A stretch of DNA of 64,000 nt from the NCBI GenBank assembly GCA_903877385.1, contig CAIRDP010000010.1, forward strand, positions 102,103-166,102, in the 5' to 3' direction. Source of the DNA: an uncultured Bacteroidales bacterium (lineage in GTDB: Bacteria > Bacteroidota > Bacteroidia > Bacteroidales > FEN-979). Position 1 is the first letter of the stretch; the number at the start of each line of letters is the position of its first letter. Below, piece by piece: positions 47,678 through 56,362 of this stretch. A model generated the notes under the pieces. That model was not told where the DNA came from, did not search any database, and saw only the letters and a list, made by a program, of their open reading frames with translations. The translations under genes were made by a program, and so were the position numbers.

Positions 47678-49133
47678 AATAGAAGAGATCAAAAGTTACC
47701 TGGCAGGAGAGAATGTCAGGTTTACCTTTTTCTACGTCATCAGCGGTTTGTTTATACTGCTGAATGCCTTCATGGTATACCGTAACGTTTACTACACCCT
47801 GCTGATCCCTTTCGGACTTGTTATCCTTTACATTTTCTTTTACCGTGTTGATTATGTTCTGCTGCTGATAACATTCTGTACACCATTAGCGGTGAATATA
47901 ACCCAGTTTGAGTTCAATGTTGGCGTTTCACTGCCAACCGAACCCCTTATGTTCGGGGTTTTACTGCTGTTCATCCTGAAACTGGCCTACGAGAATAATT
48001 TTGATCCCAAGGTATGGAGGCACCCGATGACCATCCTCATCGGCATTCAGTTCCTGTGGATATTGATAACCAGTATTACAAGCCAGATCCCCCTGGTTTC
48101 GTTCAAGTTTATGCTTGCCAGGCTGTGGTTTGTGATTCCTTTTTATATTTTCACTATCCACCTGTTCAAGAAGAGACAAAATATCAGGCTGTTTCTCTGG
48201 CTTTATGCCATTCCCCTGGTGATCGTTATAATTTACACTACTTACCAGCATTCACTGTGGGCGTTTGAAGAGAATGCAGGTCACTGGGTGATGACTCCTT
48301 TTTATAATGACCATACGGCCTACGGGGCAATCCTGGCTATGTACGTACCTGTATTTGTCGGCCTCACATTTTCAAGATCGTATTCGCGCCTGGTACGTTT
48401 CTTTGCCATCATCATTTTGCTCTTCCTGTTTATGGGGCTTTACCTTTCATATTGCCGTGCTGCCTGGATCAGCCTAGTGATAGCGCTTGCTTTCTACATG
48501 ATAATCCTGTTCAGGATTAAATTCAAGTATATCGTATTTACCCTGCTTCTCGGCGGGCTAATTTTTTATGTTTTCCGTTTCGAGATACTGGATTCCCTGT
48601 CGAAGAACAAACAGGGGACTTCAGGTAATTTCATGGAACATGTGCAATCCATGTCAAATATCTCAACCGATGCAAGTAACCTTGAGAGGTTAAACCGCTG
48701 GGCTTCTGCGTTCAGGATGTTTGGCGAAAGACCGGTATTCGGATATGGGCCAGGAACCTACCAGTTTGAATATGCCCCTTACCAGAGCTCTGAAGAAAAA
48801 ACGCTCATCAGTACCAATGCGGGTGACAGGGGCAATGCCCATAGTGAATATATCGGGCCTCTTGCTGAAGAAGGCCTGCCGGGCACACTCATCGTCATAA
48901 CTCTTTTTATCTATTCCATGGTTGTGGCTATGAGGGTATACCGAAAGTCAAAGGACAGGGAAGTAAGGATGCTGACCCTTGCGACCATGCTGGGCCTCCT
49001 GACATATTATTTTCATGGGCTGATGAATAATTTCCTGGATACCGACAAGGCCTCGGTGCCTGTATGGGGGTTTATGGCGATCCTGGTGGCCTTTGACCTC
49101 TTTTACGTTCCCGGGAAGGAAGCACAGGAATAA
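47658..49133 (+). CDS. O-antigen ligase/polymerase, WaaL-Wzy family
   Basis: A 491-residue membrane protein with about 11-12 helices and a large periplasmic loop. Wzy_C motifs: YCRAAWISLVIAL, NRWASAFRMFGERPVFGYGPGTYQFEY, and NAHSEYIGPLAEEGLPG, which carries the conserved His of WaaL-type ligases. It either joins polysaccharide to lipid A core or polymerises it. I start at the ATG at 47658, which begins MQLIRDKIEEIK; an ATG at 47616 is the alternative. Confidence 0.87.
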   Translation: MQLIRDKIEEIKSYLAGENVRFTFFYVISGLFILLNAFMVYRNVYYTLLIPFGLVILYIFFYRVDYVLLLITFCTPLAVNITQFEFNVGVSLPTEPLMFGVLLLFILKLAYENNFDPKVWRHPMTILIGIQFLWILITSITSQIPLVSFKFMLARLWFVIPFYIFTIHLFKKRQNIRLFLWLYAIPLVIVIIYTTYQHSLWAFEENAGHWVMTPFYNDHTAYGAILAMYVPVFVGLTFSRSYSRLVRFFAIIILLFLFMGLYLSYCRAAWISLVIALAFYMIILFRIKFKYIVFTLLLGGLIFYVFRFEILDSLSKNKQGTSGNFMEHVQSMSNISTDASNLERLNRWASAFRMFGERPVFGYGPGTYQFEYAPYQSSEEKTLISTNAGDRGNAHSEYIGPLAEEGLPGTLIVITLFIYSMVVAMRVYRKSKDREVRMLTLATMLGLLTYYFHGLMNNFLDTDKASVPVWGFMAILVAFDLFYVPGKEAQE

Positions 49134-49148
49134 TTTCCCTGATTCTGT

Positions 49149-50078
49149 TTACCTGAGTTTTCTCAAAAGATCGGGCAGCATTTTTACAGCGGCAATCTCT
49201 TTCCATTTTTTACGCGGGTCATCTGCAGGCACGCCCCAGTATGTTTTTCCGCCTTCAAGTGATTTGTCGACACCCGACATAGCCAGAACCACAGCTTTTT
49301 TACCGATTACCAGGTCTTTGTTGACCGAAACCCTGGCCCAGAGGATGACGTCGTCTTCGATGCGTGTAACCCCTGCTATCGCGCAATGAGCCCCTATGAG
49401 GCAGTGGCGGCCAACAAAAGTGTCGTGACCGATCTGTACATGGTTGTCGAGTTTGCTGCCGAAAGAGATCATGGTGTTTCCCGAAACGCCTTTGTCGACG
49501 GTTGTTGCAGCGCCGATCTCAACATTATCTTCAATTACAACTTTGCCGCATGACTCCAGCTTTTTCCAGCCTTCGGGCCTGCGCTGGAAATAATAGGCAT
49601 CGGCTCCCAGGACGGCTCCTGAATGTATGATCACATTATTGCCGATTTGGGTATGGTCGTAAATGCTTGCATTGGCATGAATGAGGCAGTTGCTGCCGAT
49701 AATGACATGATTGCCTATAAAAGCTCCGGGCTGAATTACAGTCCCCTCACCTATGATGGCCGAAGGGCTGACCATGGCCAGGGCTTTTTCAAAGGGACGG
49801 AAATGGGTGGCCAGGGAAACATAGGCATCGAAAGGCTTGTCATGTATCAGCAAAGCTTTCCCCTGGGGGCATTCCACTTCCTTATTGATAAGGATGGTGG
49901 TTGCATCGGAGTTCAGGGCCTTATTGTAATATTTGGGATGGTCCACGAAGGTGAGATCACCGGCTTCGACCATATGGATCTCGTTGATGCCGCTTACGAT
50001 GAATGACGGATCGCCTATCATCCTGGCACCGGTAAGTTCAGCTACTTCAGAAAGGGTCAGGGCTTGAGTGAATCTCAT
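49149..50078 (-). CDS. LpxD-like UDP-3-O-acylglucosamine N-acyltransferase, second copy
   Basis: A 309-residue left-handed beta-helix acyltransferase, paralogous to the lpxD at 53867. The N-terminal uridine-binding-type domain (LTLSEVAELTGARMIGDPSFIVSGINEIHMVEAGDLTFVDHPKYY) is followed by hexapeptide repeats (IQPGAFIGNHVIIGSNCLIHANASIYDHTQIG). Bacteroidota often have this second, diverged copy beside efp; its acyl substrate is unknown. It lies 125 bp after efp, with repeats in the gap. Confidence 0.88.
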   Translation of the reverse strand: MRFTQALTLSEVAELTGARMIGDPSFIVSGINEIHMVEAGDLTFVDHPKYYNKALNSDATTILINKEVECPQGKALLIHDKPFDAYVSLATHFRPFEKALAMVSPSAIIGEGTVIQPGAFIGNHVIIGSNCLIHANASIYDHTQIGNNVIIHSGAVLGADAYYFQRRPEGWKKLESCGKVVIEDNVEIGAATTVDKGVSGNTMISFGSKLDNHVQIGHDTFVGRHCLIGAHCAIAGVTRIEDDVILWARVSVNKDLVIGKKAVVLAMSGVDKSLEGGKTYWGVPADDPRKKWKEIAAVKMLPDLLRKLR

Positions 50079-50094
50079 AGAATTGAGTGTTTAA

Positions 50095-50195
50095 TCTTAG
50101 CGATCAATTTGAATACTCGAATACCCGAATTTTGAATTACGAATGCTTTTATAATATTTTCAATTCAAAATTCTTCATTCGTTATTCGATTATTC
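50095..50195. repeat. GAATTTTGAATT intergenic repeat
   Basis: Words CGAATACCCGAATTTTGAATTACGAATGC and CAATTCAAAATTCTTCATTCGTTATTCGATTATTC lie as imperfect inverted copies in the gap between efp and the second lpxD. Confidence 0.55.
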
Positions 50196-50203
50196 TGTTT
50201 TCT

Positions 50204-50770
50204 TTATCCTTTCACACGTTCGGCATATTCCCCAATCCTTGTATCGACCTTGATGATCTCATCGGTATCGATGAACAACGGAATGCGAACCTTGGCACCG
50301 GTTTCAACGGTGGCGTCTTTCAGGGTATTGGTGGCCGTATTGCCGCGGAGACCGGGTTCGGTATAAGTGACTTTAAGGATCACAAAAGGAGGAAGCTCAC
50401 ATGAAAGCGGAGTTTCGGTATCGGCATGGAACACTATTTCAACTTCCTGTCCTTCCTTGAGGTACTGGGGAGCGTTGATGATGTCTTCGGTGATATAGAT
50501 CTGTTCATACGTTTCCATATGCATGAAATGATATCCCGAAGGATCCTTAAAGAGATACTGGTATTTGCGGCGTTCAACCCTTGCAATATCAATTTTCACA
50601 CCTGAATCAAAAGTGTTTGATATAGTACGGCCGTTCTTGAGACTCTTAAGCTTTGTACGTATGAAGGCCGGGCCTTTACCAGGCTTAACGTGCTGGAATT
50701 CAACTACCGTATAAAGATCATTGTTGAAATTGATGACCAGGCCATTCCTGATATCTGCTGTTGTCGCCAT
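50204..50770 (-). CDS. efp: elongation factor P
   Basis: Translation factor that relieves ribosome stalling at proline runs. The 188 residues have three beta-barrel domains: KOW-like domain I with the modifiable-lysine loop [17 protein letters not shown], domain II ([19 protein letters not shown]) and OB domain III ([38 protein letters not shown]). It has its own -7 element, TACCTTTG, at 50809-50816. Confidence 0.97.
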   Translation of the reverse strand: MATTADIRNGLVINFNNDLYTVVEFQHVKPGKGPAFIRTKLKSLKNGRTISNTFDSGVKIDIARVERRKYQYLFKDPSGYHFMHMETYEQIYITEDIINAPQYLKEGQEVEIVFHADTETPLSCELPPFVILKVTYTEPGLRGNTATNTLKDATVETGAKVRIPLFIDTDEIIKVDTRIGEYAERVKG

Positions 50771-50808
50771 AAATATGTAATGAATTGATTTATTATAAAA
50801 TAAGCGTG

Positions 50809-50816
50809 CAAAGGTA
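50809..50816 (-). promoter_or_regulatory. -7 promoter element of efp
   Basis: TACCTTTG on the minus strand, 38 bp before the efp ATG, fits TAnnTTTG. Confidence 0.5.
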
Positions 50817-50825
50817 ATAAAAAAT

Positions 50826-51024
50826 CAAATAGCGAAAAGCGAAAAGCGAAATTATAGAAAGCGAGGCATCTCACACAGGCAGTATTGTAATAAGCGAAGC
50901 ATTTTGCATGAGCGGCATCAGGTGCCAGGAGCGAACCAATACTGATATGCTTAATGGATTAAGCCAATGTGAGCGACGCAGCAACCGTAGCCGCGATGCA
51001 AACATGCGAGCTATTCGCTAATCG
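50826..51024. repeat. repeat-rich spacer, AGCGAAA type
   Basis: The 254-bp gap between the ABC ATPase gene and efp begins with AAATAGCGAAAAGCGAAAAGCGAAATT (50826-50852) and ends with GAGCTATTCGCTAATCGCTATTT (51009-51029), forming a long-range inverted pair. In between are words such as AGCGAAGCATTTTGCATGAGCGGCATCAGG and GAGCGACGCAGC; I find no open frame, RNA gene or terminator in it. Confidence 0.55.
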
Positions 51025-51645
51025 CTATTTGTAATCCTCAATACTGATGACCTTTGCCGCGAACCCCGACTCATGGTCGTGCTGGTTTGAACAGATGATG
51101 AGGGTTCGTTTGCCTGTATATTCCTTTACAAGCCCAAGGTACCAGTCCATCCCCGCCTTGTCGAGGTTCATCACAGGTTCGTCAAGCAGCAGCATGGGAA
51201 CATCGCTGAAAAAAGCCAGGGCCAGTTTTACCCTTTGCTTCATACCCGAAGAGTATTGACGAATGGTTTTGGATTTCCTTACCTTGAGATCGAGTATCTC
51301 TCTCACCCTTGAAGCATTAAAACCCGGCAGGTAAGGCTTGAACGAAAAATGGAAGTCGAGCATCTCATCCAGAGTGAAATCTTCGATGATCTCCAGGTAA
51401 GGCGCAACCATGGCAAGCTGCCTGAAAATAAGGTCGTCAGTAATCTCCCTGCCGCCCAACTCATACCTGATATTTCCGGCCGTGGGGTGGATGCTTCCCG
51501 CAATGATCTGGAGCAGAGTTGATTTGCCGGAACCGTTACGGCCCAGGATCGCACAGGTTTCCCCCGAACGGAGTTCCAGGGAAACATTACGGAATATCCA
51601 TTCGGTATTGAATTTTTTCCCTATGCCATCCAGGTAAATATTCAT
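51025..51645 (-). CDS. ABC transporter ATP-binding protein without adjacent permease
   Basis: A 206-residue ABC ATPase: Walker A ILGRNGSGKSTLL, Q-loop region VAPYLEIIEDFTLDEML, signature QYSSGMKQRVKLALAF, Walker B MLLLDEPVMNLD, and an H-loop with Asn-Gln-His (CSNQHDHES). No permease gene lies next to it. It follows lpxA by 15 bp at the end of the lpx operon, so a role in lipid or envelope transport is possible but unproven. Confidence 0.88.
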   Translation of the reverse strand: MNIYLDGIGKKFNTEWIFRNVSLELRSGETCAILGRNGSGKSTLLQIIAGSIHPTAGNIRYELGGREITDDLIFRQLAMVAPYLEIIEDFTLDEMLDFHFSFKPYLPGFNASRVREILDLKVRKSKTIRQYSSGMKQRVKLALAFFSDVPMLLLDEPVMNLDKAGMDWYLGLVKEYTGKRTLIICSNQHDHESGFAAKVISIEDYK

Positions 51646-51660
51646 GAAGTCATACAGGGA

Positions 51661-52452
51661 TCAGTCGGATTTGCGCCTTGAAAGTCCTTTCATAATACCC
51701 CTTGAGGAATTGGCAATGAACGAAAGAATCTCGTCACGCTCGGGCGTGGCCGGCATTTCGGCTTCAATGGTCCTCACGGCATTCGAAACATTGAGCCCCT
51801 TGACGAAGATAATGCGGTAAATGTCCTGGATATAGTTGATCATTTCGGAACTGAAGCCCCTGCGGCGAAGGCCGATGGAATTCACACCTACATACGACAA
51901 AGGATCCCTTGCTGCCTTGGTGTAAGGCGGAACGTCCTTGCTCACCCCCGAGCCGCCGCCAATGAAAGCATGCGCCCCGATATGGACGAACTGGTGAACT
52001 GCCACCACGCCTCCCAGTATGGCCCAGTCATCGATGGTGATGTGCCCGGCCAGGGCTGAGTACCCGCCCATGATGACGTTATTCCCGACCACGCAGTCGT
52101 GCGCAATGTGAACATAACCCATCAGCAGGCAATTATCGCCAATGACCGTCTCGTAACTGGCTTTGGTGCCGCGGTTCACGGTTACATACTCTCGTATGGT
52201 CACGTTGTTGCCTATCCTCACAATGGTTTCTTCACCGCCGAATTTCAGATCCTGGGGAATGGCCGAAATAACGGCACCGGGAAATATCCTGCAGTTCTTG
52301 CCAATCCTGGCGCCTTCCATGATAGTTACATTGGGCCCTATCCAGGTGCCTTCTTCAATGATCACATTCTTGTCTATGGTTACAAATGGCTCGATCACTA
52401 CATTGTTAGCGACTTTTGCCTGAGGATTTACGTATGCAAGTGGTTGGTTCAT
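51661..52452 (-). CDS. lpxA: acyl-ACP:UDP-GlcNAc O-acyltransferase
   Basis: First enzyme of lipid A synthesis, a cytoplasmic trimer. The 263 residues are mainly hexapeptide repeats (VVIEPFVTIDKNVIIEEGTWIGPNVTIMEG) with the catalytic His in GYVHIAHDCVVG and the conserved HQFVHIGAHAFIGGGSGVSKDVPPY. The C-terminal helical domain contains NSIGLRRRGFSSE. It lies 6 bp after lpxC/fabZ. Confidence 0.97.
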   Translation of the reverse strand: MNQPLAYVNPQAKVANNVVIEPFVTIDKNVIIEEGTWIGPNVTIMEGARIGKNCRIFPGAVISAIPQDLKFGGEETIVRIGNNVTIREYVTVNRGTKASYETVIGDNCLLMGYVHIAHDCVVGNNVIMGGYSALAGHITIDDWAILGGVVAVHQFVHIGAHAFIGGGSGVSKDVPPYTKAARDPLSYVGVNSIGLRRRGFSSEMINYIQDIYRIIFVKGLNVSNAVRTIEAEMPATPERDEILSFIANSSRGIMKGLSRRKSD

Positions 52453-52458
52453 GAGGAT

Positions 52459-53850
52459 TTATTTTCGGATTACCTGTGCCATCATTTCAGCTTCCATCAC
52501 AATTTTATTGCCCACATAGGCCACACCTTTCATGGAAATTAATCCACGGCGGATGGGGGCCGACAACTGGTTGAAGAATACAAGGGTGTCGCCTGGCACA
52601 ACTTTACTTCTGAACTTTACGTTTTCGATCTTAACGAATAAGGTAGTATAATTATGGGGATCGTCAACAGTGCTTAACGAAAGTATGCCTCCTGTTTGTG
52701 CCATAGCTTCGATCTGTAAAACGCCCGGCATCACCGGTTCCTGTGGAAAATGCCCTGTGAAGAAAGGTTCGTTGATGGTTACATTCTTAAGCCCCACAAC
52801 ATAATCGCTTCCCATCTCAATGATGCGGTCGATAAGCAGGAAAGGAAACCTGTGGGGAAGCATCTTCTGGATCTGGTTGGTGTCGTAAAGCGTCTTTGTG
52901 AGATCGAATTTATGGCCTTCGTGGTGCTTCTTCTCCTTTTTGATGTGTTTCTTGATCAGCTTGGCAAACTGCACATTTGAATAATGTCCCGGCCGGGTCG
53001 CGATGATATGCGCCTTAATGGGCATGCCCACCAAGGTGAGGTCCCCGATAATATCCAGCAGCTTATGCCTGGCCGGTTCATTCGGGTACTGCAGGTCAAG
53101 GGTGTTCAGTATGCCTTCGCTGGGAAGCACTTCAACCTTGGGCTTATGGAATATCCCTGCAAGGTGGTCCAGCTCCTCCTTCGAAACAGCGCGGTTCACG
53201 AACACAATGGCGTTGCTGAGGTCGCCTCCCTTGATCAGGTTGTTGTTGAGGAGGTATTCCAGTTCATGCAGGAAAACAAAAGTCCTGCATCTTGCTATAT
53301 CATCTTTAAATCTGCGGATGTCGTTCAGGGTTGCATTCTGGGAGTGCAGCACTTTTGATTCATAGTCTATCATGACCGACAAACGGTAATCCTTCGATGG
53401 CATGGCGATCATTTCAACCTTCTTCTCGGGGTTGGTGTAGGTGATGATCTGGTTAAGTTCGAAATATTTCCTGGGGGCGTTCTGTTCAACAGTGCCTGCA
53501 CTTAACAAAGCCTCAACATAGAACCTTGCACTCCCGTCAAGAATGGGAGTCTCGCTCTGGTTCATCTCGATGAGCACATTGTCGATTTCGAGCCCGGTAA
53601 GGGCTGCCATCACATGCTCGATGGTGTCGAACCTCGATCCTTCATGCTCTATGCTGGTGCCCCGGGAAGTGTCGACCACAAGGTCCACATCGGCATCAAC
53701 AATAACATTGGAGCTGAGGTCGGTGCGTTTGAATTTTATCCCGTGGTTGGGGGGAGCCGGGTTAAAGGTCAGGGTTATTTCAAGCCCTGTATGCAGGCCC
53801 ACTCCCGACACGCTTACCGGTGATTTTATCGTTTTCTGTTTCTCACTCAT
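52459..53850 (-). CDS. lpxC/fabZ: bifunctional LpxC deacetylase / FabZ dehydratase
   Basis: A fusion characteristic of Bacteroidota, 463 residues. Residues ~1-310 are LpxC, the zinc deacetylase committing UDP-acyl-GlcNAc to lipid A. Motifs: SGVGLHTGLEITL, the zinc His in TIEHVMAALTGLEIDN, and HKLLDIIGDLTLVG. Residues ~325-463 are FabZ (3-hydroxyacyl-ACP dehydratase): LPHRFPFLLIDRI, EPFFTGHFPQEPVMPGVLQIEAMAQTGG. Lies 16 bp after lpxD. Confidence 0.97.
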   Translation of the reverse strand: MSEKQKTIKSPVSVSGVGLHTGLEITLTFNPAPPNHGIKFKRTDLSSNVIVDADVDLVVDTSRGTSIEHEGSRFDTIEHVMAALTGLEIDNVLIEMNQSETPILDGSARFYVEALLSAGTVEQNAPRKYFELNQIITYTNPEKKVEMIAMPSKDYRLSVMIDYESKVLHSQNATLNDIRRFKDDIARCRTFVFLHELEYLLNNNLIKGGDLSNAIVFVNRAVSKEELDHLAGIFHKPKVEVLPSEGILNTLDLQYPNEPARHKLLDIIGDLTLVGMPIKAHIIATRPGHYSNVQFAKLIKKHIKKEKKHHEGHKFDLTKTLYDTNQIQKMLPHRFPFLLIDRIIEMGSDYVVGLKNVTINEPFFTGHFPQEPVMPGVLQIEAMAQTGGILSLSTVDDPHNYTTLFVKIENVKFRSKVVPGDTLVFFNQLSAPIRRGLISMKGVAYVGNKIVMEAEMMAQVIRK

Positions 53851-53866
53851 GAATTCTGCTTCGGTT

Positions 53867-54901
53867 TTACTCTTTATGGTCTTTCAGAACCTTCTCAATA
53901 TGGTTGATCCTTTTCACGATCTCGTCGAAGTTCGAAAGATGGATATAATTTCTTCGTGTTTTATTTGCAGCTATTGCGGGAGATCCCAATACCATGGCGC
54001 CATCCTCGGTGATCGATCCGCCTATGCCCGACTGGGCGCCGATCTTCACGTTATCGGCAATGGTAATATGGCCTATGATGCCTACCTGCCCGGCTATCAT
54101 GCAGTTCTTCCCGATTTTAGTCGAACCTGAAATGCCGGTTTGTGCGGCAATAACCGTGTTTTCGCCTATTTCGACATTGTGGGCGACCTGGATCAGGTTA
54201 TCCAGCTTCACCCCCCTGCGGATAATAGTCGAGCCAAGTGTGGCACGGTCAACCGTTGTGTTTGACCCGATCTCAACATGATCTTCCAGTACCACATTCC
54301 CTATCTGGGGGATCTTCTGGTAGTTGTTGTCGGTTTGGGGTGCAAAACCAAAACCGTCGCTGCCTATGATCACTCCCGAATGCAGGGTGCATTCGTTGCC
54401 AAGCCGGCAGTCACGGTAAATTTTAACACCGGGATACAGGGTGCAGTTGTTCCCTATATTAACATTATCGCCAATATATACCTGGGGATAAATGTTCACA
54501 TTGTCGCCCAGAACAACGTTTTCGCCTATGTAGCTGAAAGCGCCGATTGAAAGATCCCTGCCTGTTACGGCAGAGCCTGAAATGAAAGCCAGGGATGAAA
54601 CTTCCTTCTTAACGGCAGTCATGCTGTTGAACATTTCGAGAAGCTTCGCAAAGCTCCGGTAAGGATCATCAACACGGATAAGGGTGGCCTCAACCTTCTG
54701 GGAAGGAGTAAAATCTTTACTCACAACCACTATCGAAGCCAGGGTGGTGTAAATGAATTGTGTATACTTGGGATTGGCCAGGAAAGTCATTGTCCCAACT
54801 TTGCCTTCTTCTATCTTTGACAGGTTTGATACCTTTGTCTCGGGATTACCCTCAACGGTTCCGCTGAGAAATCCGGCTATTTGCTGGGCACTGAACTCCA
54901 T
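53867..54901 (-). CDS. lpxD: UDP-3-O-acylglucosamine N-acyltransferase
   Basis: Third step of lipid A synthesis, transfer of a 3-hydroxyacyl chain to the 2-amino group. The 344 residues have the N-terminal uridine-binding domain ([34 protein letters not shown]) and about ten hexapeptide turns. The catalytic His lies in [32 protein letters not shown]-terminal helix ([15 protein letters not shown]) ends the protein. First gene of lpxD-lpxC/fabZ-lpxA-ABC, with a TAAATTTG element 20 bp upstream. Confidence 0.96.
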   Translation of the reverse strand: MEFSAQQIAGFLSGTVEGNPETKVSNLSKIEEGKVGTMTFLANPKYTQFIYTTLASIVVVSKDFTPSQKVEATLIRVDDPYRSFAKLLEMFNSMTAVKKEVSSLAFISGSAVTGRDLSIGAFSYIGENVVLGDNVNIYPQVYIGDNVNIGNNCTLYPGVKIYRDCRLGNECTLHSGVIIGSDGFGFAPQTDNNYQKIPQIGNVVLEDHVEIGSNTTVDRATLGSTIIRRGVKLDNLIQVAHNVEIGENTVIAAQTGISGSTKIGKNCMIAGQVGIIGHITIADNVKIGAQSGIGGSITEDGAMVLGSPAIAANKTRRNYIHLSNFDEIVKRINHIEKVLKDHKE

Positions 54902-54921
54902 TGTTTTGCGTTAATGGGGGG

Positions 54922-54929
54922 CAAATTTA
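54922..54929 (-). promoter_or_regulatory. -7 promoter element of the lpxD operon
   Basis: TAAATTTG on the minus strand fits TAnnTTTG and ends 20 bp before the lpxD ATG. Confidence 0.45.
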
Positions 54930-54977
54930 TCACTTTTTTTTGAATAAGCTCTTCTGAATTTACTATTGGGCAGTGGA

Positions 54978-56222
54978 TCAGAATTTTAAATCCTTCGGAT
55001 AGCTTAGCAGGTGTTTGCTTACCGTGGTCGACAATACAGCAATGTCAAGCTGTTCCGAAGCAGCGGCAACATCGGTAAGTTTGCCGTTGGAGGTGCGGAT
55101 GAGGATCTTGTCGTGCCTGGGGTTGTAGGCATGGTTTGTAACCACGTCGGTATTTACGAAGTAAGCGGTTTCTTCGGCAGTAAGCCCGAATTTCAGGCTC
55201 GTGGCATCTTTTATCCTGCCGATATATTCCGGGTCAAAGGCCTGGTTCTGGATTTCCATCCTGAACAGGTTCCTGTTAATGAGCCTGCGGCAGAGTGTTG
55301 ACAAGACCATATCGGGATGGTCCATCCAGAGTTTGATGGAAGTCACCACATCAAAATCGTCGAGCAGCGCAAAGCGCTCAAGGATGGAAGGATCGCTGAG
55401 GAAATCCTCACGGCCTGTATCATGGGTAAGGAAATACCTTAAGGCAGGGGTTGCAGGGATGTCTTTTTCGGTTTCACCCAGCATTTTGGCTCTTTTAAGA
55501 ATGCTAACCAGCATCTGGTCAGCGGCAAGTACGGCATGGTGGAGGTAAACCTGCCAGTACATCAGCCTGCGGGCAATGATGAATTTTTCAATGGAATAGA
55601 TTCCTTTGGCCTCAACCACAAGCTCATCATTGCAAACCGTAAGCATATTGATGATGCGGTCGGTATTGATAGTACCTTCGGCCACTCCTGTAAAGAAGCT
55701 GTCGCGTGAAAGGTAATCGAGGCGGTCCATGTCAAGCTGGCTGGATACCAGCTGGTGAAGGAACCTCTTTTCATATCCTCCCCTGAAGATCTTTCCGGCC
55801 AGGCTCAGCCTGCCGTCGAACATACGGTTGAGCCCGGCGATGAAAAGATCCGAGATATCCTCGTGCGAAAGTCCTTTAACTATCGATTGTTCAAGGGTGT
55901 GTGAGAAGGGGCCGTGGCCTATGTCGTGGAGAAGAATAGCCAGGCTGAGCCCTTCGGCTTCTTCGGGGCTGATATGGATTCCCTTGGACCTGATAACTCC
56001 CACGGCCTGCCGCATGAGGTGCATGGCTCCCAAGGCATGCTGGAAACGGGTATGGTGAGCCGAGGGGTAGACATAATTTGTAAGCCCCAGCTGTTTTATC
56101 CTGCGCAGTCGCTGGAACCATGGATGCTCCATGATGTCATACACCAGTTCGGAGGGAATGGTTATGAACCCGTAAACCGGGTCGTTGATTGTTTTTATCT
56201 TATTGATTGTCCGGAAATTCAT
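54978..56222 (-). CDS. HD-domain phosphohydrolase (dNTPase-like)
   Basis: A 414-residue HD-superfamily hydrolase related to dGTPase/SAMHD1-like proteins. Metal-site residues are in HHTRFQHALGAMHLM, ILLHDIGHGPFSHTLEQ (the HD pair) and QLDMDRLDYLSRDSF. The N-terminal segment NDPVYGFITIPSELVYDIMEHPWFQRLRRIKQLG is typical of the subgroup found widely in Bacteroidota. The substrate is not proven here. It has its own -7 element at 56271-56278. Confidence 0.9.
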   Translation of the reverse strand: MNFRTINKIKTINDPVYGFITIPSELVYDIMEHPWFQRLRRIKQLGLTNYVYPSAHHTRFQHALGAMHLMRQAVGVIRSKGIHISPEEAEGLSLAILLHDIGHGPFSHTLEQSIVKGLSHEDISDLFIAGLNRMFDGRLSLAGKIFRGGYEKRFLHQLVSSQLDMDRLDYLSRDSFFTGVAEGTINTDRIINMLTVCNDELVVEAKGIYSIEKFIIARRLMYWQVYLHHAVLAADQMLVSILKRAKMLGETEKDIPATPALRYFLTHDTGREDFLSDPSILERFALLDDFDVVTSIKLWMDHPDMVLSTLCRRLINRNLFRMEIQNQAFDPEYIGRIKDATSLKFGLTAEETAYFVNTDVVTNHAYNPRHDKILIRTSNGKLTDVAAASEQLDIAVLSTTVSKHLLSYPKDLKF

Positions 56223-56270
56223 GTAAATTTGTTAAAAGAATGTTAATTACGGACAGGGCCACAATAAAAG

Positions 56271-56278
56271 CAAACTTA
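56271..56278 (-). promoter_or_regulatory. -7 promoter element of the HD hydrolase gene
   Basis: TAAGTTTG on the minus strand fits TAnnTTTG, 48 bp before the ATG. The 140-bp divergent spacer also contains the porX upstream region, where I find no TAnnTTTG match. Confidence 0.4.
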
Positions 56279-56362
56279 CGACATTTATACATAATAGAAA
56301 AGAGCAAAGCGGCAGAGCTTCATCACAGGAGAATGCCATCGGCATACAAATAAGAAGAAAAC

